From Pedobacter africanus (lineage in GTDB: Bacteria; Bacteroidota; Bacteroidia; Sphingobacteriales; Sphingobacteriaceae): a stretch of 64,000 bases of DNA. The position numbers and the translations under genes were made by a program. Below the pieces are notes generated by a model. It was not told where the DNA came from, searched no databases, and saw only the letters and a list, made by a program, of their open reading frames with translations. Of the stretch, positions 36,476 to 43,037 are shown piece after piece (position 1 is the stretch's first letter; each line of letters begins with the position of its first letter). The DNA lies in contig NZ_FWXT01000004.1 of assembly GCF_900176535.1 (NCBI RefSeq), positions 1 through 64,000 on the forward strand. Direction: 5' to 3'.

Positions 36476-38764
36476 ATGATAAGAGTACTTTTGACCACCT
36501 CCTTACTTATGATAGCTGCTGCGTTGTCTGCACAGACAGTCGGCAAGGTCACCGATCCTGTAGATTGGGTGAACCCTTTGATGGGAACAGCAAGCAAACC
36601 TAGCCTTTCTAACGGCAATACTTATCCTGCAATTGCATTGCCCTGGGGAATGAATTTCTGGACACCTCAAACAGGAAAAATGGGAAATGGATGGGCTTAT
36701 ACTTATGATGCAGACAAGATCAGGGGTTTTAAGCAAACACATCAGCCTTCACCCTGGATGAATGATTACGGACAATTTTCCGTCATGCCTGTAACTGGTA
36801 AAATGAAATTCAACCAGGATGACAGGGCCAGCTGGTTCTCGCATAAGTCTGAAATTGTAAAGCCTTATTACTACAGCGTGTATCTTGCAGATGCGGATGT
36901 CACCACAGAAATTACACCCACGGAAAGAGCGGCTCAATTCCGTTTCACTTTCCCGGAATCAGATGCTGCTTATGTGGTTATCGATGCTTTCGATAAAGGC
37001 TCTTATGTTAAGATCATCCCCGCAGAGCGCAAAATAGTGGGCTATAGTACCCGGTACAGCAGTGGTAAACTGGAAAACTTTAAAAATTATTTTGTCATTT
37101 ATTTCGACAAAGCCTTTACTTCTGCAAACGGATGGAAGGGGAATGAACTGTTAAAAGGCCAGCTTGAGGTGAGCGCTGATCATGCGGGTGCAGTTGTCGG
37201 ATTTAAAACGGCAAAAGGCGAACAGCTAAACATGAAAATCGCTTCATCCTTCATCAGTTTTGAGCAGGCTGAACTTAATTTGAGCAGGGAACTGTCTAAC
37301 GATAGCTTTGAAACAACCAAACAAAAGGGAAAGGCAACCTGGAATAAAACCTTAAGCAGGATTTCTGTAGAGGGTGGTTCTATTGATCAGACACGTACTT
37401 TTTATTCCAGCTTATACCGTATGCTCTTCTTCCCTCATAAAATGTATGAAGTAGACAAGACCAATAAAATTGTACACTATAGTCCATATAATGGTAAGAC
37501 TTTACCAGGATACCGGTTTGGAGGTACAGGTTTCTGGGATACTTTCAGGGCTTTGTATCCGTTCCTGAACCTGATGTATCCCTCTGTAAATAAAGAAATG
37601 CAGGAAGGCCTGATCAACGACTATAAAGAAGGCGGATGGCTGCCAGAATGGTCTAGCCCTGCTTATGCAGATTGTATGATAGGCAATAATTCCGCTTCTG
37701 TTGTTGCCGAAGCTTACATTAAAGGTTTGCGTGGATATGATATCAACACTTTATGGGAGGCACTTAAGCATGGGGCAAACAATGAAGGGCCACAGGCAAC
37801 CGGTCGTCGCGGTGTTGAATATTACAATAAGCTCGGCTATGTACCTTACGACGTAAAGATCAATGAAAATGCTGCAAGAACTTTAGAATACGCCTATGAT
37901 GATTTTGCGATCTATCAGTTGGGCAAAGCTTTGGGTAAACCGGCTTCCGAAATTGACATCTATAAAAAACGCAGCATGAACTATAAAAACCTGTTTGATC
38001 CTTCAACCTGTTTGATGCGCGGTAAAAATCAGGATGGTAAATTCCAGTCGCCGTTTAATCCGTTTAAATGGGGGGATGCCTTTACCGAAGGAAACAGCTG
38101 GCACTATTCATGGTCAGTATTTCAGGATATTGACGGATTGGCTAAATTAATGGGCGGTAAAGAGAAGTTTGTACAGAAACTGGATTCTGTATTTACCCTC
38201 CCTCCTGTATTTGACGATAGTTATTATGGAGGGGTAATTCACGAGATCCGTGAAATGCAGATCGCCAATATGGGGCAGTATGCACATGGAAACCAGCCGA
38301 TACAGCACATGATCTATCTGTACAACTATGCGGGGGCACCCTGGAAAACACAGTATTGGGTACGTGAAACGATGGACAGAATGTATAAACCTACTCCCGA
38401 CGGTTATTGCGGTGACGAAGATAATGGCCAGACCTCTGCCTGGTATGTGTTTTCTGCTTTGGGTTTTTACCCTGTTACCCCAGCAGTAGAGCAGTATGTG
38501 ATCGGAGCGCCTTTGTTTAAAAAGGTAACGTTGAACCTTGAAAACGGCAAGCTATTTACTATAAATGCCGCCAAAAACAGCAAAGATAACAGGTACGTAC
38601 AAAGCTTAAAATACAACGGAAAGTTGTATACCCGGAACTGGCTAAGTCATTCAGGTTTGCAGCTTGGGGGGGAACTGACGTTTGAAATGTCGGCAACACC
38701 AAACGAAAGCCGGGGTGTAGATCCTGCAGATTATCCTTTTTCATTGTCTACAGCGAAGCAATAG
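36476..38764 (+). CDS. GH92 alpha-mannosidase, exported
   Basis: This 762-aa enzyme has a signal peptide (about residues 1-19) and the two-domain GH92 architecture. The N-terminal beta-sandwich precedes an (alpha/alpha)6 barrel with GTGFWDTFRALYPF, the general acid Glu538 in FTEGNSWHYSW, and the Asp647/Asp649 pair in CGDEDNGQTSAWYVF. These fit calcium-dependent exo-alpha-mannosidases (usually alpha-1,2, sometimes 1,3 or 1,4). It is co-transcribed with GH125. No SusC/SusD pair lies in the window, so oligosaccharide uptake must rely on other loci. Confidence 0.94.
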   Translation: MIRVLLTTSLLMIAAALSAQTVGKVTDPVDWVNPLMGTASKPSLSNGNTYPAIALPWGMNFWTPQTGKMGNGWAYTYDADKIRGFKQTHQPSPWMNDYGQFSVMPVTGKMKFNQDDRASWFSHKSEIVKPYYYSVYLADADVTTEITPTERAAQFRFTFPESDAAYVVIDAFDKGSYVKIIPAERKIVGYSTRYSSGKLENFKNYFVIYFDKAFTSANGWKGNELLKGQLEVSADHAGAVVGFKTAKGEQLNMKIASSFISFEQAELNLSRELSNDSFETTKQKGKATWNKTLSRISVEGGSIDQTRTFYSSLYRMLFFPHKMYEVDKTNKIVHYSPYNGKTLPGYRFGGTGFWDTFRALYPFLNLMYPSVNKEMQEGLINDYKEGGWLPEWSSPAYADCMIGNNSASVVAEAYIKGLRGYDINTLWEALKHGANNEGPQATGRRGVEYYNKLGYVPYDVKINENAARTLEYAYDDFAIYQLGKALGKPASEIDIYKKRSMNYKNLFDPSTCLMRGKNQDGKFQSPFNPFKWGDAFTEGNSWHYSWSVFQDIDGLAKLMGGKEKFVQKLDSVFTLPPVFDDSYYGGVIHEIREMQIANMGQYAHGNQPIQHMIYLYNYAGAPWKTQYWVRETMDRMYKPTPDGYCGDEDNGQTSAWYVFSALGFYPVTPAVEQYVIGAPLFKKVTLNLENGKLFTINAAKNSKDNRYVQSLKYNGKLYTRNWLSHSGLQLGGELTFEMSATPNESRGVDPADYPFSLSTAKQ

Positions 38765-38808
38765 CTATGTTTGGCTAATTTTCTAAAATGTCAAATATCA
38801 ATCAATAA

Positions 38809-39147
38809 TGCTTGCCAGGCTTACTTACACAAAAAAGTTCATCTTTACAGGTCAGGGATCTGTATCAGATCAATTTCCATCCCGTACTTTCATTAGATGA
38901 TATGAACGGCCAACGTATGGGTCAGGTATCTGAAGAAGTTAAACAGGAGCAGGGGTTTATTTGATGGGCAGACCACATCAGTTTTATCTATCCCATCTGG
39001 TGGACGGGAATGCCGGCTATTATGAAAGGCTATATCGACCGGGTAATGAGTTATGGTTTCGCCTATCGATATGATCAGGGTGTTCAAAAAGGGCTCTTGG
39101 GAGGTAAAGAGGTAACCATCATCAATACCCATGGGAAAGTCAAATGA
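38809..39147 (+). pseudogene. Remnant of an NAD(P)H:quinone oxidoreductase (flavodoxin-like)
   Basis: One forward frame reads VRDLYQINFHPVLS from about 38851, then an in-frame TGA stop at 38962-38964. It continues with WADHISFIYPIWWTGMPA, KGYIDRVMSYGFAY and KEVTIINTHG before a TGA at 39145. These are hallmark segments of the FMN-dependent NAD(P)H dehydrogenase (NQO/KefF/MdaB-like) family. There is no start codon in frame, and about 35 N-terminal and at least 50 C-terminal residues are missing. It is decayed, not a functional gene. An AraC gene follows at once, and such regulators often accompany these oxidoreductases. Confidence 0.8.
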
Positions 39148-39237
39148 AGAATAAGTTAAGCAAAGTGCCTGATTGTCATTTAACAGTACGTGATTATTTG
39201 ATCAAACTTGTAAATTAGCTATTTATATAGGGCTGTT

Positions 39238-40008
39238 ATGAAAGTGAACAACTTTAAACCAAGTGATGAGCTTGCGGCATATGTAGACAGGGTGCTGGTT
39301 ATAGAGCATCCTGAAAATGGTACTGCTTTTTCATTGCCATTATTTGCCAATGGTACGCCAACGTTACTTTTTATTTCAGCCAATGGAAGTATAAATGGCA
39401 GTGCTGCAGCTCATCTTACCCTCTTTGGACAAACCATTCTGCCTGAGGCATTATCTTTTAATGGTGGTTTTGTATTGATTGCCTATTTTTTTAAACCTTA
39501 TTCATTGTGCACGCTTTTTGGCCTGATTGCCCATGAATTGACCGATATGCCAATTGATCTGAATTTATTGGCACCATTGAAAACAATGGAACTTCAGGAA
39601 AGGTTATTGAATGCCGTGTCAACAGAAAGCAGATTGGTTTTACTGGATCAGTATATTTCAGGTTTGATAGCTAATGCTAAAAGCTGTAGCCCCGCCATTA
39701 GGTACGCCATAAACCAGATTGCAGGCAGCCCCTCAAGTTCTGTGTTAACGCTGGTTCAAAATGAACTTTGCCTTACAGAAAGAACATTTCAGAGAATGTT
39801 TGAAAAGAACGTTGGGATTTCGCCCCGGATGTACAGGCGGATTTGTCAGTTCAATTCGGCATTTCAGCAGTTGAACAGCCGGGGTTACGACAAATTATCT
39901 GATATAGCATTTCAAAATGGATACGCCGATCAGAGCCATTATATCCGTTCTTTTAAAGAATTCACAGACCTTACGCCGAAAGACTACCTGAATTTTGGGG
40001 CACATTAG
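39238..40008 (+). CDS. AraC family regulator (DUF6597 N-terminal domain)
   Basis: This 256-aa regulator has an N-terminal sensory domain of DUF6597 type (about residues 1-130, starting FKPSDELAAYVDRVLVIE) and a C-terminal AraC double helix-turn-helix (about 150-250, LTERTFQRMFEKNVGISPRMYRR, then IAFQNGYADQSHYIRSFKEF). Its ligand is unknown. It follows the dead oxidoreductase remnant, so it may have lost its target. The VOC gene next to it is another possible target. Confidence 0.88.
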   Translation: MKVNNFKPSDELAAYVDRVLVIEHPENGTAFSLPLFANGTPTLLFISANGSINGSAAAHLTLFGQTILPEALSFNGGFVLIAYFFKPYSLCTLFGLIAHELTDMPIDLNLLAPLKTMELQERLLNAVSTESRLVLLDQYISGLIANAKSCSPAIRYAINQIAGSPSSSVLTLVQNELCLTERTFQRMFEKNVGISPRMYRRICQFNSAFQQLNSRGYDKLSDIAFQNGYADQSHYIRSFKEFTDLTPKDYLNFGAH

Positions 40009-40057
40009 TAAAATGAATAATGTCGGGTTCATTCTATTTTAGCTTAGCAGGTAAGTC

Positions 40058-40065
40058 TAATTTTG
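40058..40065 (+). promoter_or_regulatory. -7 element of the VOC gene
   Basis: TAATTTTG lies 30 nt before the chosen ATG (40095). Transcription starting near 40072 rules out the longer frame from 40020. Confidence 0.5.
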
Positions 40066-40094
40066 TTGGTAGGATGAATTTAAAAAAACAAAAA

Positions 40095-40517
40095 ATGACA
40101 AATGAAATGTACCCTTGCTTGTGGTTTGACGGACAAGCCAAAGCTGCTGCTGAGCATTACTGCTCTATTTTTAAAAACTCAAAAATCATTGCTGAAAATC
40201 CGATTGTAGTTCTATTTGAATTGAATGGGAGTAAATTTATGGCTTTAAATGGTGGGGCAAAATACAAGCCTACACCTGCAAACTCTTTTGTTGTAGAATG
40301 CCAAAACCAGGAAGAAATTGATCATTATTGGGATAAGCTGGGTGCGGGGGGCAGGTACGACCAATGCGGATGGCTTGACGATAAATTTGGCTTTTCCTGG
40401 CAAATTGTACCTGCAGTTCTGCACGAGCTCATGGCCGATGAGGAAAAAGGGCCGAGGGTAATTGAAGCGTTTATGAAAATGTCAAAGTTTGATATTCAAA
40501 CCTTATTGGACGCCTGA
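40095..40517 (+). CDS. VOC family protein (PhnB / 3-demethylubiquinone-type)
   Basis: This 140-aa protein has the glyoxalase/VOC fold variant first annotated as 3-demethylubiquinone-9 3-methyltransferase domain. It starts YPCLWFDGQAKAAAEHYCSIF and ends with the AVLHELMADEEKGPRVIEAFMKM block. No methyltransferase motif is present, so that old family name is misleading, and the reaction is unknown. The ATG at 40095 was chosen for its A-rich leader and the promoter element just upstream. Such genes often travel with AraC regulators as here. Confidence 0.82.
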   Translation: MTNEMYPCLWFDGQAKAAAEHYCSIFKNSKIIAENPIVVLFELNGSKFMALNGGAKYKPTPANSFVVECQNQEEIDHYWDKLGAGGRYDQCGWLDDKFGFSWQIVPAVLHELMADEEKGPRVIEAFMKMSKFDIQTLLDA

Positions 40518-40552
40518 GGCCGGAATCGGATGGTGCTGAAGTACTCCTGATT

Positions 40553-40589
40553 TATTAATATAGTAATATTGATTATTACTATATTAATA
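40553..40589. repeat. Perfect 16-bp inverted repeat with 5-nt loop
   Basis: TATTAATATAGTAATA (40553-40568) returns exactly inverted at 40574-40589 around TTGAT. It is entirely A/T apart from one G/C pair per arm, and no T-run follows. It sits between the VOC stop and the GH76 remnant. It may be a cruciform-forming operator, a small mobile-element scar or a recombination junction. It is not a normal terminator. Confidence 0.7.
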
Positions 40590-40600
40590 CTTCTATTCAT

Positions 40601-40843
40601 AATGCAGTTTTGCACTGGTTTAACGCAGTAATGTTAAGGGGATACCTGGCCTTGTATGCTGTTGATCACGATAACAACTGGATAGATTTTTTTATCAAAG
40701 ATGCCGAGCGTGTGTGGAGAGATGAACGGGACGAAAAAGGCCTGCTGGGAAAAAAGAAATCATTGATCGATCAGGCGGCAATGATCGAGATTTATGCAAG
40801 GCTTAGCCAAGTCAAAAGAGTATACGCAACACCAAATAAATAG
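40601..40843 (+). pseudogene. C-terminal remnant of a GH76 alpha-1,6-mannanase
   Basis: The frame reads LHWFNAVMLRGYLALY, then RVWRDERDEKGLLGK, then SLIDQAAMIEIYARL and stops at 40843. This is the conserved end of GH76 endo-alpha-1,6-mannanases. About 80 residues remain, no ATG precedes the conserved part, and the catalytic Asp-Asp centre is missing, so it cannot be an active enzyme. Its presence behind GH125/GH92 suggests that the locus once encoded an endo-mannanase. The 16-bp inverted repeat lies at the truncation point. Confidence 0.78.
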
Positions 40844-40869
40844 ATAACTTTAAAATAAAAAAATCTGAT

Positions 40870-41631
40870 ATGAGTATTTCGATAAAAAAGGAACGACGGG
40901 GTTTCATCAAAACAATTTCTGTTGGTGGATTATTATCTCTAATGAATCCGGCGTTATTGTCAGCGGCTCCTGCCGAAAAAAGAAAGAAGATCACTTTGTC
41001 TGAAAATGATATCATTTTATTTCAGGGAGATTCCATTACGGATGCCGGAAGAAGCAGGGATAATCATGATTTTAATAATACGTCTGCTTTGGGCCGGGGA
41101 TATGCTTTTTTAGCCGCCTCCCAAATACTGAACAAACATGCAAGTAAAAATCTGAAAATTTACAATCGTGGAATTAGTGGAAATAAAGTTTTTCAACTCG
41201 CTGAGCGATGGGATCAGGATTGTTTTGAATTGAAGCCCAATGTATTGAGTTTGTTAATTGGTGTTAACGATTACTGGCATAAACACAATGGAAAATACGC
41301 GGGTACAACAAAAATTTACAGGGATGATCTGAGGAAGTTGCTGGAAAGGACCAGGGAAAAGCTGCCCGATATAAAGCTGATCATAGCTGAGCCATTTGCC
41401 GTAAACAAGGTTAGTGCAGTTGACGATACCTGGTACCCTGAGTTTAATGATTATCGGCTCGCAGCAGAGGAGATAGCGAAAGAATTTAATGCTGTCTGGA
41501 TTCCTCTTCAGAAAATTTTTGATGAGGCACAGAAAAAGGCCCCGGGCAAGTATTGGACTGGAGATGGCGTACATCCAAGTATTGCAGGCGCACAGCTAAT
41601 GGCAGATGCCTGGCTTGATGTGATGGAATAG
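40870..41631 (+). CDS. SGNH/GDSL hydrolase, probable exported carbohydrate esterase
   Basis: This 253-aa protein has a twin-arginine-type signal (ERRGFIKT at residues 8-15, hydrophobic stretch to about 33). All four SGNH blocks are present: Ser55 in QGDSITDAG, the glycine in RGISGN, Asn in IGVNDYW, and the Asp/His pair in DGVHPS. It resembles rhamnogalacturonan-acetylesterase-like deacetylases more than lipases. With the mannosidases close by it may deacetylate glycans. It begins 27 nt after the GH76 remnant, of whose operon it may be a survivor. Confidence 0.85.
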   Translation: MSISIKKERRGFIKTISVGGLLSLMNPALLSAAPAEKRKKITLSENDIILFQGDSITDAGRSRDNHDFNNTSALGRGYAFLAASQILNKHASKNLKIYNRGISGNKVFQLAERWDQDCFELKPNVLSLLIGVNDYWHKHNGKYAGTTKIYRDDLRKLLERTREKLPDIKLIIAEPFAVNKVSAVDDTWYPEFNDYRLAAEEIAKEFNAVWIPLQKIFDEAQKKAPGKYWTGDGVHPSIAGAQLMADAWLDVME

Positions 41632-41669
41632 AAACGATACGACTGCAGATAAATTGTTACTTTTACGGC

Positions 41670-42080
41670 ATGATACCCGTTAAAGAAGATATCCTGAAAG
41701 CTGTGACTTTTAAAACTTCACGTAGTGGGGGTAAAGGTGGGCAAAATGTAAATAAGGTTTCAAGTAAGGTGGAGCTGATATTTAACATTGCAGCTGCCGA
41801 TTTTTTTGATGAGCAGGAAAAAATACTCCTTCAGGAAAGGCTTGCCGGACGCCTGGACCAGCAGGGAAACCTGCATGTCGTATCGCAGGAAGACCGAAGC
41901 CAGTTGCTGAATAAAGAGAAAACCATTGCCAAGCTGATCGTCCTGTTAAAATCGGCATTGCATGTTCAGAAGAAAAGAAAACCTACGAAAGTACCAAAGG
42001 CAGTTATTAGAAAAAGACTGGCCAATAAACAAGCTATAGCTCAGAAAAAGGAATCCAGAAAAAAGCCGCAGTTTGATTAG
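41670..42080 (+). CDS. arfB: Peptidyl-tRNA hydrolase ArfB-like ribosome rescue factor
   Basis: This 136-aa RF-1-domain protein has the catalytic GGQ at residues 23-25 (SGGKGGQNVNKV). Its C-terminal tail is basic (KKRKPTKVPKAVIRKRL, KKESRKK), and in ArfB this tail threads into the empty mRNA channel of stalled ribosomes. It releases nascent peptides from non-stop complexes. It is convergent with the LpxR-like gene, with a gap of only 6 nt. Confidence 0.9.
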   Translation: MIPVKEDILKAVTFKTSRSGGKGGQNVNKVSSKVELIFNIAAADFFDEQEKILLQERLAGRLDQQGNLHVVSQEDRSQLLNKEKTIAKLIVLLKSALHVQKKRKPTKVPKAVIRKRLANKQAIAQKKESRKKPQFD

Positions 42081-42086
42081 CGAAGA

Positions 42087-43037
42087 TTAGTTAAAGCGAT
42101 AAAACATACTGATAGCGCCGTATTGATGGGCCTTTGCGCTGCTTTTTACCTCTTTAGTCTTAAAAATCATCCCAAAATCAAAAGTAAAGCGATGTGAACT
42201 GTAGTTTACACCTAATTGCTGGGCAAACACAATTGGTTTTACACCAAATGTAACTGGGTCGTTGTCGTTAAACATACTTCCCTGTATAGTTGCATCATAG
42301 GCTACAGCATTCAACTGGGGCTTGGCGTAAAAGAATACTTCACGTTTTACGAGGCCTTTTGTTTTTGATTTATTCCCAATAACTGCATTGGTATAGGCCG
42401 AATTAAACAATTGGTTAAGCCCGCCGGCCCGGAATAGAATGCCGGCCCCGGCCCCGTTAAAAATGGTGCCCAGGTTTGCATAGCCTTCAAAGCTGAAGTC
42501 AGTTGCATTGTTTTCCGCACGGTGCAGCAAACGGGTATATTGTCCCGAGAAATTCAGGGTTAGCGCATTTTTGATCTGGTATTGCCAGCCATCAAGCGCA
42601 TAAAACCCCACCACATCGTGCAGCAACTCCTGCCCATCTTCTGCAAGAGAATTTGGCCCTGTGGTACCCAGCTTTGCACTTACCTTTAAAATGCGCTCGT
42701 TGCTATAAAACCAGTTCAATGCAGCGCCGCCATACAAATAGCCCGCAAAAGGGCGGTCCTGCCTGGTCGGGTCGGGTGCATAACCCGATATAGGGTTATA
42801 CATTTCCTGACCTAAGGAAATTTCGTAGGTCTTTTTCTCGAGTTTAGGATTTAGCTTCTCCTGATCTATTGCATGACGAAAATAAATGAACAGGCCATTG
42901 GTATAGTAGCGGTCAGAACCTTGCGCCAGGTAAGAATCGTTATCACTTTTAAACCCAAACTCATTTTTATAAGTCTGGGTGTATGCAAAAGTGCTAAACA
43001 CTGAAATAAGGATCAGGACAGTCAATAGCTGTTTCAT
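42087..43037 (-). CDS. LpxR-like outer-membrane lipid A deacylase family protein
   Basis: This 316-aa protein has a signal peptide (about residues 1-20) and a beta-barrel. The start NEFGFKSDNDSYLAQGSDRYYTNG matches the LpxR family (ND-S, D-YYTNG). LpxR of Salmonella removes the 3'-acyloxyacyl group of lipid A. Here the family assignment is good but activity is not shown. Its start codon shares one base with the lon stop (TGATG), so it is translated together with lon, an unusual pairing of a protease with an envelope protein. Confidence 0.82.
   Translation of the reverse strand: MKQLLTVLILISVFSTFAYTQTYKNEFGFKSDNDSYLAQGSDRYYTNGLFIYFRHAIDQEKLNPKLEKKTYEISLGQEMYNPISGYAPDPTRQDRPFAGYLYGGAALNWFYSNERILKVSAKLGTTGPNSLAEDGQELLHDVVGFYALDGWQYQIKNALTLNFSGQYTRLLHRAENNATDFSFEGYANLGTIFNGAGAGILFRAGGLNQLFNSAYTNAVIGNKSKTKGLVKREVFFYAKPQLNAVAYDATIQGSMFNDNDPVTFGVKPIVFAQQLGVNYSSHRFTFDFGMIFKTKEVKSSAKAHQYGAISMFYRFN

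Noticed and set aside
38893..39132. A minus-strand frame of 79 codons in the oxidoreductase remnant
   Set aside because: The plus strand carries clear homology to a known family in this same stretch. The minus frame has none.
40610..40843. The GH76-like frame as a small intact gene starting at TTG
   Set aside because: The conserved sequence starts at once in the middle of a GH76 fold and the catalytic part is missing. It is a truncated remnant.
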